Assembly: GCA_019414725.1 (NCBI GenBank)
Contig: DXLM01000057.1
Location: 1-20,651 of the forward strand
From: Bacteroides sp.
GTDB lineage: Bacteria; Bacteroidota; Bacteroidia; Bacteroidales; Bacteroidaceae
Direction: 5' to 3'
DNA length: 20,651 nucleotides
Under the pieces are notes generated by a model. The model saw only the letters and a list, made by a program, of their open reading frames with translations. It made no database searches and had not been told where the DNA came from. The position numbers and the translations under genes are program-made. Below, piece after piece: positions 7,061 to 15,307 of this stretch (position 1 is its first letter; each line of letters opens with the position of its first letter).

Positions 7061-7147
7061 GAAAAAGATCAGCTCATGCCCGCAAGGGGTTAGTGAATTA
7101 GGGCGTGGGTATCATTTTGTTTAAAGGTGTATATAAAATGGGTAAGG

Positions 7148-7178
7148 GCCATCGCGAAGTGGATTCGCGATGGCTTTT
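7148..7178 (+). terminator. Rho-independent terminator after eda
   Basis: A perfect 11-bp stem, GCCATCGCGAA (7148-7158) with TTCGCGATGGC (7164-7174), has a 5-nt loop and is followed by TTTT. It lies 88 nt after the eda stop and closes the kdgK-eda unit. Confidence 0.85.
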
Positions 7179-7313
7179 CACTTTCCGGCGGGTGCTTGAG
7201 GCGGGGCGTTGGCAAAAATATTCTTGTAAAGATTGGTAGATAGAATAAAAATGTGTTCTTTTGTACCGTTTCTTAAGAAATAAAATGAAGCGTTTAATCT
7301 AAAACACACAAAA

Positions 7314-8132
7314 ATGAAAAAAGCATTATTAAAGGTGGCCGTCATGCTGTTATGCTTGGCGGGGGTAACTCCTGCAATGGCCCAGTTTAATTTGAAGAAG
7401 GCAGTGGGGGGAGCCGTGAAGGCTGCAAAAGCGGTGACTTTGACCGATGAACAGATGACAGAGTATGTAAAGGAGTACATTGACTGGATGGATAAGCATA
7501 ATCAGGTTTGTGCAGACGATGATCCGTATACTGTCCGTTTGAAAAAACTGACTGAAGGGTTGACCGAAGTGGAAGGGATGCCGCTGAATTTCAAAGTATA
7601 TTATGTGATTGATGTAAATGCGTTCGCCTGTGCAGACGGTAGTGTGCGGGTATTCTCTTCATTGATGGATATCATGACAGACGAAGAACTGTTGGGGGTA
7701 ATAGGCCATGAGGTAGGCCATGTGGCACACAAGGACTCAAAGAACGGCTTCCGTACCGCATTGCTGACATCGGCATTGAAAGATGGTATTTCATCACAAG
7801 GAGGAAAAGCGGCTGCTCTGACAGATTCCCAGTTGGGTGACTTGGGAGAGGCATTGGTCAATGCTACTTATTCACAAAAACAGGAACGCGCGGCCGATGA
7901 TTACGGTTACGAATTTCTGAAGAAAGCAGGTAAGAATCCTTGGGCGATGGCATTGTCATTCCAGAAATTGAAAAAATTGCAAGAAGAGGCAGGAGCAAAG
8001 AAAAGCAGCAAGCTGAATCAGTTGTTCTCTACTCATCCCGATCTTGACGCACGTATCCAGCGTATGGAAGAACGTGCTACAAGCGAAGGTATTGAAAAAC
8101 CTGCAAACACGATGGGGGAAACAGGGAAATAA
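7314..8132 (+). CDS. Secreted M48-family zinc metalloprotease
   Basis: The 272-residue protein begins with a signal peptide (MKKALLKVAVMLLCLAGVTPAMA, cleavage after about residue 23), so it should act outside the cytoplasm, most likely in the periplasm. The M48 hallmarks are HEVGHVAHKDS (132-142), with the HExxH zinc ligands H132 and H136 and catalytic E133, and ERAADDYGYEFL (191-202), where E191 is the expected third ligand. An STHPDLDARIQRM motif (239-251) follows, typical of the Oma1/BepA/LoiP-like branch. There are no membrane segments and no TPR region, so it is the short form, like YcaL/LoiP. Those relatives process or clear misfolded outer-membrane proteins; this role is inferred from family. 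It is a single-gene unit flanked by terminators. Confidence 0.88.
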   Translation: MKKALLKVAVMLLCLAGVTPAMAQFNLKKAVGGAVKAAKAVTLTDEQMTEYVKEYIDWMDKHNQVCADDDPYTVRLKKLTEGLTEVEGMPLNFKVYYVIDVNAFACADGSVRVFSSLMDIMTDEELLGVIGHEVGHVAHKDSKNGFRTALLTSALKDGISSQGGKAAALTDSQLGDLGEALVNATYSQKQERAADDYGYEFLKKAGKNPWAMALSFQKLKKLQEEAGAKKSSKLNQLFSTHPDLDARIQRMEERATSEGIEKPANTMGETGK

Positions 8133-8166
8133 ATGGTTTCCGGCAATGTGGATTATACACATAATA

Positions 8167-8207
8167 GAGGGTGTCCGTTTCAATGGTGGACACCCTCTTC
8201 TTTTTTT
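8167..8207 (+). terminator. Rho-independent terminator after the M48 protease
   Basis: GAGGGTGTCC (8167-8176) pairs perfectly with GGACACCCTC (8188-8197) across an 11-nt loop, and is followed by TTC and seven T residues. Confidence 0.88.
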
Positions 8208-8584
8208 GGGAGATTTTTTTGCATGACCTTATCTTGCCTCCCGGCGGGATAAAATCTGAATTTATTATGAGAGAAATCCTTATTGGGAGAAAATCAAAGT
8301 CCAAAGTTCAGGTTAAAAGAATCAAGTGTTCTTTTTCGTCTAGATTATAGAAGGAAATCTCTTGGCACAAAGATACGCTTATTTTAATGGTTGACGAATT
8401 CCCTGTAGGGTTATATCATAGCTAGATTTCCTAAAATGATGGCAAAAATTCCTTTTTTCTTTCTGATACTTTGCCTCCTCTTTACATTGTGATATGTGCT
8501 ATGCGTTGTAAATCAGATTGTTAATTATGTGTATTGCTTCTGGACTGTGCAATAACAGGGTGGTTTAATATAAGTGAAAATCAC

Positions 8585-8592
8585 TATCTTTG
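8585..8592 (+). promoter_or_regulatory. Predicted -7 element of the AraC-type regulator gene
   Basis: TATCTTTG matches TAnnTTTG. No good -33 TTTG lies at the 19-nt spacing. Its position rules out the in-frame TTG at 8590 as the start codon and supports the ATG at 8632, about 33 nt after the expected transcription start. Confidence 0.5.
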
Positions 8593-8631
8593 TATAAACC
8601 AACAGAAAGAAATGCACAAAACAGTTTAGCC

Positions 8632-9465
8632 ATGATGAATTACGCATACGATACATCTTTGCAGGAAACGATGATACTGACTGAAGCGTTTCACACAGAC
8701 AGGGTCATCTGTGACAATGGTAGTCTGTATAAGTTTATATGGGTCCAGGAAGGCAAACTGACATTGATAGTAGACCATGTGGAAATAGAGATGGAGCAGG
8801 ATGAAATCATCTCTGTGAGTAATCTTCACCGCACGGAGTTCAAGAATGTATCGGGCAGGTATCTTGCTCTTCTTTTCAACGAGAATTTTTACGGCATTTA
8901 CAAGCACGAGAAAGAAGTATCGTGCAGCGGAGTGCTGTTTAACGGAACTTCCGGTATAGTGCATCTGCGGCTCCCGATAGCCGATTCCGAACTGTTGCAC
9001 GAGGTGGTGGACAGAATGGTTACCGAATACATCCTGCGGGATAACCTGCAGGGAGAAATGCTCCGCCTGCTGTTGAAACGTTTCATCATTCTGTGTACCC
9101 GGCTGGCCCGTAAGCAGTTGTCCGGCTTTCCGGTTAATGAAAAAGGTTTTGACATCATCCAGCGTTATTATGTGTTGGTGGACAATCACTTCAAGGAGAA
9201 AAAACAGGTACAGGCATATGCTGCTTTGTTGCATCGTTCTCCCAAGACGCTTTCCAATTTATTTGCCGCCTACGGTATGCCTTCCCCTTTGAAGATTATA
9301 CAAGAACGAGTGGTGACCGAAGCGAAACGGCTGTTGCTGCATACCTCGCACAGCATCAAAGAGATATCGGTGATTTTGGGCTTTGAAAGTGTGGGTACTT
9401 TCAGCCGCTTCTTTAAGAATATGACGGGGGAAAATACCTCGGCATACCGGAAAAGACTGCAATAA
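8632..9465 (+). CDS. AraC-family transcriptional regulator
   Basis: The 277-residue product has an N-terminal cupin-like sensor region (about 20-130, including FIWVQEGKLTLIVDHVEIEMEQDEIISV) and a C-terminal double helix-turn-helix. The first helix pair spans KQVQAYAALLHRSPKTLSNLFAAYGMPSPLKIIQERVVTEAKRLL and the second HSIKEISVILGFESVGTFSRFFKNMTGENTSAYRKRL, the usual AraC/XylS ending. An ATG at 8635 directly follows and could be the real start. No target gene lies next to it: an unrelated protease is upstream and ileS downstream, with its own promoter. The regulon and ligand are therefore unknown. Many Bacteroides AraC proteins of this type control efflux or redox genes nearby, but nothing like that is visible here. 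Confidence 0.88.
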   Translation: MMNYAYDTSLQETMILTEAFHTDRVICDNGSLYKFIWVQEGKLTLIVDHVEIEMEQDEIISVSNLHRTEFKNVSGRYLALLFNENFYGIYKHEKEVSCSGVLFNGTSGIVHLRLPIADSELLHEVVDRMVTEYILRDNLQGEMLRLLLKRFIILCTRLARKQLSGFPVNEKGFDIIQRYYVLVDNHFKEKKQVQAYAALLHRSPKTLSNLFAAYGMPSPLKIIQERVVTEAKRLLLHTSHSIKEISVILGFESVGTFSRFFKNMTGENTSAYRKRLQ

Positions 9466-9580
9466 CAAGAACCGGTCCTTGTTGCTGTTGATTTTGATAA
9501 GAACAGGGGCTTTCCCCATGCCTTATGCAGTTATTCTGAAACAGTATCCGTTATCTGATTAAAAAAACAAGCGTCAAAAC

Positions 9581-9611
9581 TTTCTATCTATCTAATTTTC
9601 TTGTAAATTTG
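9581..9611 (+). promoter_or_regulatory. Predicted promoter of the ileS operon
   Basis: TTTC (9581-9584), a 19-nt spacer and TAAATTTG (9604-9611) closely fit the Bacteroides promoter (TTTG-N19-TAnnTTTG). Transcription would start near 9618, leaving a leader of about 56 nt. Confidence 0.65.
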
Positions 9612-9673
9612 CACCTTAATTTTTGGAAGGCATTGCCTTTTAGTTAGAGAATACAAGAAAACGATATAAAATT

Positions 9674-12600
9674 ATGAGTAAGAAATTTGCTGAACACTCG
9701 CAACTCAACCTATCACAGGTCAATAAAGATGTGCTGAAGAAGTGGGATGAAAACGATGTTTTCGCCAAGAGTATGACAGAACGTGAAGGATGTCCTTCTT
9801 TCGTGTTTTATGAAGGACCTCCCTCGGCCAATGGTATGCCGGGTATTCACCACGTGATGGCGCGTACCATTAAAGATACTTTCTGCCGCTATAAAACCAT
9901 GAAAGGGTTCCAGGTAAAGCGTAAGGCCGGATGGGATACTCACGGACTGCCTGTGGAACTGGGTGTGGAAAAGGCATTGCATATCACCAAAGAGGATATC
10001 GGAAAGACCATTTCTGTTGCCGAGTACAACGCAGCTTGCCGTAAGGACGTGATGAAGTTTACCAAAGAGTGGACAGACCTTACTCATAAGATGGGTTACT
10101 GGGTGGATTTGGAGAATCCCTATATCACTTATGACAACCGCTATATTGAAACGCTGTGGTGGCTCTTGAAGCAGCTTTATAACAAAGGTCTGTTGTATAA
10201 AGGCTACACCATCCAGCCTTACTCTCCGGCTGCCGGAACAGGATTGAGCTCGCACGAGCTGAACCAGCCGGGCTGTTACCGTGATGTGAAAGACACCACT
10301 GTGGTAGGACAGTTCAAGATGAAGAATCCGAAACCCGAAATGGCGGAATGGGGAACGCCTTATTTCCTGGCATGGACCACTACTCCGTGGACATTGCCTT
10401 CGAATACGGCATTGTGCGTAGGACCGAAAATAGACTATGTGGCTGTGCAGACTTACAACGGATATACTGGGGAAAAGATGACCGTAGTGTTGGCGAAAGC
10501 TTTGCTTTATACTCACTTTAACAAGAAAGCGGAAGAATTGGCGCTGGAAGACTATAAGCCGGGTGACAAACTGATTCCGTTCAAAGTAGTGGGTGAATAT
10601 AAAGGACCGGATCTGGTAGGCATGGAATACGAACAGCTTATTCCTTGGGTGAAACCGGTGACAGTGGATGAAAACGGGAAATGGCAAGAAGCGGCCGGTG
10701 AGGCATTCCGCGTTATTCCCGGTGACTATGTAACTACCGAAGATGGTACGGGTATCGTACATATCGCTCCGACATTCGGTGCAGACGATGCTTTTGTGGC
10801 ACGTGCGGCAGGTATTCCTTCTCTGTTCATGATAAACAAGAAGGGGGAAACCCGTCCTATGGTGGATCTGACTGGTAAATTCTATCTGTTGGACGAACTG
10901 GACGAGGCTTTCGTAAAGGAATGTGTGGACGTAGAGAAATATAAGGAATATCAGGGCCGGTGGGTGAAGAATGCTTATGATCCTCAGTTTACTGTAGATG
11001 GCAAGTACGATGAAAAAGCTGCCGCTGCCGCCGAATCACTCGATATCTATATCTGTATGATGATGAAAGCCGCCAACAAGGCGTTCAAGATAGAAAAGCA
11101 TGTACACAATTATCCGCACTGCTGGCGTACTGACAAACCGGTGCTCTACTATCCGCTGGATAGTTGGTTCATCCGGTCTACCGCAGCCAAAGAGCGCATG
11201 ATGGAACTGAACAAGACTATCAACTGGAAGCCGGAATCTACCGGAACAGGCCGTTTCGGCAAGTGGCTGGAAAACTTGAATGACTGGAACTTGAGCCGTT
11301 CTCGTTATTGGGGAACTCCGCTGCCTATCTGGCGCAGTGAAGAAGGAGAGGAGCTTTGTATCGGTTCCGTAGAGGAATTGTATGATGAAATAGAAAAATC
11401 AATAGCTGCCGGATTTATGACCGTCAATCCTTATAAGGAAAAAGGTTTTGTTCCGGGCGAATATAACGGGGAGAATTATGACAAGATAGACCTTCACCGT
11501 CCGTATGTGGATGATATCATCTTGGTATCTGAAAGCGGCAAGCCGATGAAACGTGAGGCGGACTTGATTGATGTGTGGTTCGACTCCGGTGCGATGCCTT
11601 ACGCGCAGTTGCACTATCCGTTCGAAAATAAGGAAATTGTGGACAACCGCACTTATTATCCTGCGGACTTCATTGCAGAAGGGGTGGACCAGACCCGTGG
11701 CTGGTTCTTTACGTTACATGCTATCGCTACGATGGTATTCGACAGTGTGGCTTACAAGAACGTAATCTCTAACGGCTTGGTTCTGGACAAGAACGGAAAC
11801 AAAATGTCAAAACGTCTGGGCAATGCGGTAGATCCGTTCGGCGCTATCGAACAGTATGGCTCCGATCCTTTGCGTTGGTACATGATTACCAATTCTTCTC
11901 CGTGGGATAATTTGAAATTTGATACCGACGGGGTGGATGAGGTTCGTCGTAAATTCTTCGGTACTTTGTATAATACCTATTCGTTCTTCGCACTTTATGC
12001 CAATGTGGATGGCTTCGCTTATCAGGAAGCGGAAGTGCTGGTAAATGAACGTCCGGAGATAGACCGTTGGATTCTGTCTGTTCTGAATTCATTGGTGAAG
12101 AACGTGGACGCTTGCTACAACGATTACGAACCGACCAAGGCGGGACGTCTGATTACAGACTTCGTAAATGATAATTTGAGTAACTGGTACGTGCGCTTGA
12201 ACCGTAAACGTTTCTGGGGTAATGCCATGTCACAGGATAAGCTGTCCGCTTATCAGACATTGTACACTTGTCTTGAAACAGTGGCCAGGCTGATGGCGCC
12301 TATCGCTCCGTTCTATGCCGACCGGTTGTATACGGATTTGATTGCGGCTACAGGTCGTGACACCGTGGTTTCTGTACACTTGGCCAAGTTCCCGGAATGT
12401 AATGAGGCATTGATAGACGGAGAACTGGAAGCGCGTATGCAGATGGCTCAGGATGTTACTTCTATGGTATTGGCATTGCGCCGCAAAGTCAATATCAAAG
12501 TGCGCCAGCCTTTGCAGTGTATCATGGTTCCGGTGGTGGACGAAGAGCAGAAAATGCACATCGAAGCCGTAAAAGACTTGATTATGAGCGAAGTGAACGT

Positions 12601-13162
12601 GAAAGAAATCAAGTTTGTAGACGGAGCCGCAGGCGTATTGGTGAAAAAGGTGAAATGTGACTTTAAAAAACTCGGTCCGAAATTCGGCAAACAGATGAAA
12701 GCTGTCGCCGCAGCCGTAGCCGGAATGTCGCAGGAAGCTATTGCCGAATTGGAGAAAAATGGTAAATATACCTTTGTGCTTGATGGTGCGGAAGCGGTTA
12801 TCGAAACAACGGATGTGGAGATTTTCAGTGAGGATATTCCGGGATGGCTGGTTGCCAATGAAGGTAAACTGACTGTGGCCTTGGAGGTTACCGTAACCGA
12901 AGAACTGCGTCGTGAGGGGGTTGCCCGTGAATTGGTAAACCGTATACAGAATATCCGTAAGAGCAGTGGTTTTGAGATAACGGACAAAATAAAAGTGGCA
13001 TTATCTAAAAATCCTCAAACCGATGATGCAGTAAATGAATATAATACTTATATTTGTAACCAGGTTCTTGCTAACTCCCTGGAATTAGTGGATGAAGTGA
13101 AGAACGGTACAGAATTAAATTTTGATGATTTCTCACTTTATGTGAGTGTCGTAAAAGAATAA
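9674..13162 (+). CDS. ileS: Isoleucyl-tRNA synthetase, type 2 (IleRS2) with altered GIHH signature
   Basis: This enzyme charges tRNA-Ile with isoleucine in the cytoplasm. At 1162 residues it is longer than type 1 bacterial IleRS (about 940). The class I signature region reads GPPSANGMPGIHH (48-60): the usual HxGH is replaced by G57-I58-H59-H60, so the first and third positions are swapped. The KMSKR loop is intact (710-714). The editing domain (CP1) shows the Thr-rich peptide WTTTPWTLPSNTA (234-246) and EDGTGIVHIAP (356-366). WFDSGAMPYAQ (635-645) belongs to the catalytic core. After the anticodon-binding domain the C-terminus carries a DUF5915-like extension (VTEELRREGVARELVNRIQNIRKSSGFEITDKI) rather than a zinc finger. 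IleRS2 enzymes are mupirocin-tolerant, and the swapped motif is reported to make some hyper-resistant. Confidence 0.97.
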   Translation: MSKKFAEHSQLNLSQVNKDVLKKWDENDVFAKSMTEREGCPSFVFYEGPPSANGMPGIHHVMARTIKDTFCRYKTMKGFQVKRKAGWDTHGLPVELGVEKALHITKEDIGKTISVAEYNAACRKDVMKFTKEWTDLTHKMGYWVDLENPYITYDNRYIETLWWLLKQLYNKGLLYKGYTIQPYSPAAGTGLSSHELNQPGCYRDVKDTTVVGQFKMKNPKPEMAEWGTPYFLAWTTTPWTLPSNTALCVGPKIDYVAVQTYNGYTGEKMTVVLAKALLYTHFNKKAEELALEDYKPGDKLIPFKVVGEYKGPDLVGMEYEQLIPWVKPVTVDENGKWQEAAGEAFRVIPGDYVTTEDGTGIVHIAPTFGADDAFVARAAGIPSLFMINKKGETRPMVDLTGKFYLLDELDEAFVKECVDVEKYKEYQGRWVKNAYDPQFTVDGKYDEKAAAAAESLDIYICMMMKAANKAFKIEKHVHNYPHCWRTDKPVLYYPLDSWFIRSTAAKERMMELNKTINWKPESTGTGRFGKWLENLNDWNLSRSRYWGTPLPIWRSEEGEELCIGSVEELYDEIEKSIAAGFMTVNPYKEKGFVPGEYNGENYDKIDLHRPYVDDIILVSESGKPMKREADLIDVWFDSGAMPYAQLHYPFENKEIVDNRTYYPADFIAEGVDQTRGWFFTLHAIATMVFDSVAYKNVISNGLVLDKNGNKMSKRLGNAVDPFGAIEQYGSDPLRWYMITNSSPWDNLKFDTDGVDEVRRKFFGTLYNTYSFFALYANVDGFAYQEAEVLVNERPEIDRWILSVLNSLVKNVDACYNDYEPTKAGRLITDFVNDNLSNWYVRLNRKRFWGNAMSQDKLSAYQTLYTCLETVARLMAPIAPFYADRLYTDLIAATGRDTVVSVHLAKFPECNEALIDGELEARMQMAQDVTSMVLALRRKVNIKVRQPLQCIMVPVVDEEQKMHIEAVKDLIMSEVNVKEIKFVDGAAGVLVKKVKCDFKKLGPKFGKQMKAVAAAVAGMSQEAIAELEKNGKYTFVLDGAEAVIETTDVEIFSEDIPGWLVANEGKLTVALEVTVTEELRREGVARELVNRIQNIRKSSGFEITDKIKVALSKNPQTDDAVNEYNTYICNQVLANSLELVDEVKNGTELNFDDFSLYVSVVKE

Positions 13163-13185
13163 TTAACCTTTTAAAACTAAGTTAT

Positions 13186-13566
13186 ATGGCTGAAAAAACT
13201 AGATATTCAGATGCGGAACTGGAGGAATTCCGTGCCATTATCATGGAAAAACTGGAATTGGCTCAGCGTGACTATGATAGACTGAAAAGTAGTATCATGA
13301 ATAAGGACGGTAATGATACGGACGATACTTCCCCTACTTATAAAGTTTTGGAAGAAGGTGCTAATACATTGTCTAAAGAAGAAACGACCCGGTTGGCGGC
13401 ACGTCAGCTGAAGTTTATTCAGGGGTTGCAGGCGGCATTGGTACGTATCGAAAACAAAACTTATGGTATTTGCCGTGAAACCGGCAAGTTGATTCCGAAG
13501 GAAAGGCTTCGTGCAGTACCTCATGCAACACTGAGCATTGAGGCAAAGAACGAAGGAAAGAAATAA
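13186..13566 (+). CDS. dksA: TraR/DksA-family protein lacking the zinc-finger cysteines
   Basis: The product (126 residues) has a mainly charged helical N-terminal part (about 8-90; ELEEFRAIIMEKLELAQRDYDRLKSSI... and TTRLAARQLKFIQGLQAALVRIENKTYG) and a C-terminal degenerate zinc-finger segment, YGICRETGKLIPKERLRAVPHATLS (93-117). DksA-type proteins have CxxC...CxxC there; only C96 remains, with T, S and other residues in the other places. The fold is probably held without zinc. DksA binds the RNA polymerase secondary channel with ppGpp and adjusts rRNA and stress transcription. It starts 23 bp after ileS, in the usual Bacteroidetes order ileS-dksA-lspA. Confidence 0.88.
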   Translation: MAEKTRYSDAELEEFRAIIMEKLELAQRDYDRLKSSIMNKDGNDTDDTSPTYKVLEEGANTLSKEETTRLAARQLKFIQGLQAALVRIENKTYGICRETGKLIPKERLRAVPHATLSIEAKNEGKK

Positions 13567-13574
13567 AATAGTGG

Positions 13575-13656
13575 TTAATGGTTAGTGATTAATAGTTTAT
13601 GAGTTTTACTGTCATGTTACAGTATTAACCGCTAACGGCTAATCATTAACCATTAA
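13575..13656. repeat. 17-bp inverted repeat in the dksA-lspA spacer
   Basis: TTAATGGTTAGTGATTA (13575-13591) and TAATCATTAACCATTAA (13640-13656) are reverse complements with one mismatch, separated by 48 nt. The right side also carries related TTAACC/CTAACGG-like blocks (13625-13640). It fills most of the spacer between two genes that are normally co-transcribed. No T-tract marks it as a terminator. It looks like a dispersed intergenic hairpin element. Confidence 0.75.
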
Positions 13657-13675
13657 TTAATTTTCAATTTAATAA

Positions 13676-14314
13676 ATGAAGAAACTACTCACCCAAGGGC
13701 AGCTCTCTGTTCTTATCGTCTTTGCAGTTCTGATTATCGACCAGATAATAAAGATATTGGTAAAGACCAATATGTACTGGCATGAGAGTATCCGCATAAC
13801 AGATTGGTTTTATATCTATTTTACAGAAAATAACGGCATGGCTTTCGGTATGGAAATATTCGGAAAGTTATTCCTTACTACCTTCCGTATTGTAGCTGTG
13901 GGATTGATTATCTGGTATCTGGCAAAAATAGCGAAACAGAATTATAAGACTGGTTATATTGTATGTATCTCTTTAATTTTGGCAGGGGCTATCGGTAATA
14001 TTATAGACAGTGTGTTCTATGGCGTTGTTTTTAATGAAAGTACTCATAGTACCATCGCTTCTTTTGTTCCGGTAGGTGAAGGGTATTCGGAATGGTTGCA
14101 TGGTAAGGTGGTGGATATGTTCTATTTTCCCATTATTGAAACCAACTGGCCCGAATGGATACCGGGAATAGGAGGGGAACATTTCATATTTTTCAGTCCG
14201 ATATTTAATTTTGCCGATGCTGCCATCAGTTGCGGTATTGTGGCGTTGTTGTTATTTTACGGTAAGTATCTGAATAAGAATATTCACCCGTCAGCAGAAG
14301 AAATTAAAGGATAA
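13676..14314 (+). CDS. lspA: Lipoprotein signal peptidase (signal peptidase II)
   Basis: This inner-membrane aspartyl protease cleaves the signal peptide of diacylglyceryl-prolipoproteins just before the lipidated cysteine. The 212-residue product has four hydrophobic segments and the conserved blocks TENNGMAFGM (50-59), LAGAIGNIIDSVFYG (102-116) with catalytic D111, KVVDMFYFPI (144-153) and FNFADAAISCG (177-187) with catalytic D181. It is longer than E. coli LspA (164) because of an extended loop between 116 and 144 and another at 155-172, as usual in Bacteroidetes. Its stop codon abuts the start of the lipoprotein gene that follows. Several lipoproteins in this window are among its substrates. 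Confidence 0.96.
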   Translation: MKKLLTQGQLSVLIVFAVLIIDQIIKILVKTNMYWHESIRITDWFYIYFTENNGMAFGMEIFGKLFLTTFRIVAVGLIIWYLAKIAKQNYKTGYIVCISLILAGAIGNIIDSVFYGVVFNESTHSTIASFVPVGEGYSEWLHGKVVDMFYFPIIETNWPEWIPGIGGEHFIFFSPIFNFADAAISCGIVALLLFYGKYLNKNIHPSAEEIKG

Positions 14315-15292
14315 ATGATGCGTCGCAGGAATATTACTTGGGTGTGGCTGCTGGGTGCGGCTTTTATGGTGGGGTGTGGCAAGCAAGTGCCTGAAGATAT
14401 TATCCAGCCGGACAGGATGGAGAATATCTTGTACGATTATCATTTAAGTATCTCCATGGGCAATAATCTGAGTTATTCTGATAATTATCAAAAGGAGGCG
14501 TATAAGAATTATGTCTTCGAGAAGTATCATATTACTGAAGCTGATTTCGATTCGTCCATGGTGTGGTACACACGTCACACGGAGGAACTTGCCGGTCTTT
14601 ATAAAAAGGTGGGGGAACGCTTCCGCAGTGAGAAAAAACGCATGCAGGAGTTGCTGGCGTTGCGTGAGGATAAACCGGCTGCATCGTTGCCGGGAGATAC
14701 TGTGGATGTATGGTATGACCGTAAACTTTATTGGCTGACAGATGTTCCGTTGGCGAATAAGGTGACTTTTGAGATTCCCGCCGATAGTAATTTCAAAGCA
14801 AAGGATGCTTTCCTGTGGTCGGCTGATTATATATTCCTTTCGGAAGGGGAACGGAGAGCCACTATGGGGTTCAATATTTTGTTTGATAATGATTCTGTGG
14901 TGGGGCGTGTGAAGGATATCACGTGTTCCGGTGTGCAGACTTTGTATATAAAGCCTGATTCTGCTTTTGCCATCAAGAGTGTGAGCGGATTTATTTACTA
15001 TATGGATAGTGATTCGTCAACGAATAAGCCGGGACTGATTATCAATAATATTGCTTTGACCCGTTATCATGAACCGGTAGATACAATGACAGTTGCCGGA
15101 AAAGATAGTTTGGCTGTGGAACAGCGTGTTGGAACTGATTCGGTGGTAACAGAGAAGAAAGCAGATTCGATTCAATCGGTGGATATCAGGAAAAATGTTC
15201 CCGCCCGTATGAATCCACGTGAAATGAAGGAGAATAATGCGGCAGATCATTCTCACTCAGATCGTCCTCAGAGAATCAAGCGCAGAAATTAA
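14315..15292 (+). CDS. DUF4296-type lipoprotein
   Basis: The start codon immediately follows the lspA stop (TAA-ATG), so translation is probably coupled. The N-terminus is a lipoprotein signal (MMRRRNITWVWLLGAAFMVGC, lipobox VGC with C21 as the lipidated residue). Residues about 25-110 match the DUF4296 pattern (VPEDIIQPDRMENILYDYHLSISM...NYVFEKYHITEADFDSSMVWYTRHTEELAGLYKKVGERF), and the rest, to 325, is a beta-rich region plus a charged, low-complexity tail. DUF4296 genes commonly sit next to lspA/dksA in Bacteroidetes. The function is unknown; an envelope location is the safe conclusion. Confidence 0.85.
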   Translation: MMRRRNITWVWLLGAAFMVGCGKQVPEDIIQPDRMENILYDYHLSISMGNNLSYSDNYQKEAYKNYVFEKYHITEADFDSSMVWYTRHTEELAGLYKKVGERFRSEKKRMQELLALREDKPAASLPGDTVDVWYDRKLYWLTDVPLANKVTFEIPADSNFKAKDAFLWSADYIFLSEGERRATMGFNILFDNDSVVGRVKDITCSGVQTLYIKPDSAFAIKSVSGFIYYMDSDSSTNKPGLIINNIALTRYHEPVDTMTVAGKDSLAVEQRVGTDSVVTEKKADSIQSVDIRKNVPARMNPREMKENNAADHSHSDRPQRIKRRN

Positions 15293-15307
15293 TTATCTTT
15301 TGTGGGT

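Larger units (their letters stand above)
8133..8631. other. Long intergenic region upstream of the araC-type gene
   Basis: About 500 bp without a convincing gene. It contains the terminator of the protease gene (8167-8207) and a GC-rich hairpin without a T-tract (10-bp stem with two G-T pairs, 8229-8238 with 8243-8252). At its end is the promoter element of the AraC-type gene (8585-8592). Nothing else recognisable was seen in 8253-8584, which is AT-rich. Confidence 0.5.

Noticed and set aside
7075..7107. CATGCCC/GGGCGTG inverted pair after eda as a terminator
   Set aside because: Short stem with a long loop and no close T-run; the perfect 11-bp hairpin at 7148-7178 is the better terminator.
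8229..8252. GC-rich hairpin as a second terminator after the protease gene
   Set aside because: The stem needs two G-T pairs and is followed by AAAATCTG, with no T-tract on either side that fits; a strong terminator already lies just upstream.
8590..8631. TTG at 8590 as start of the AraC-type gene
   Set aside because: The TTG is part of the TATCTTTG promoter element, so it would not be transcribed; the ATG at 8632 fits.
9713..10762. Long minus-strand open frame (349 codons) opposite ileS
   Set aside because: Rich in Phe, His, Arg and Ser with no motif; it is the antisense shadow of a highly conserved synthetase gene.
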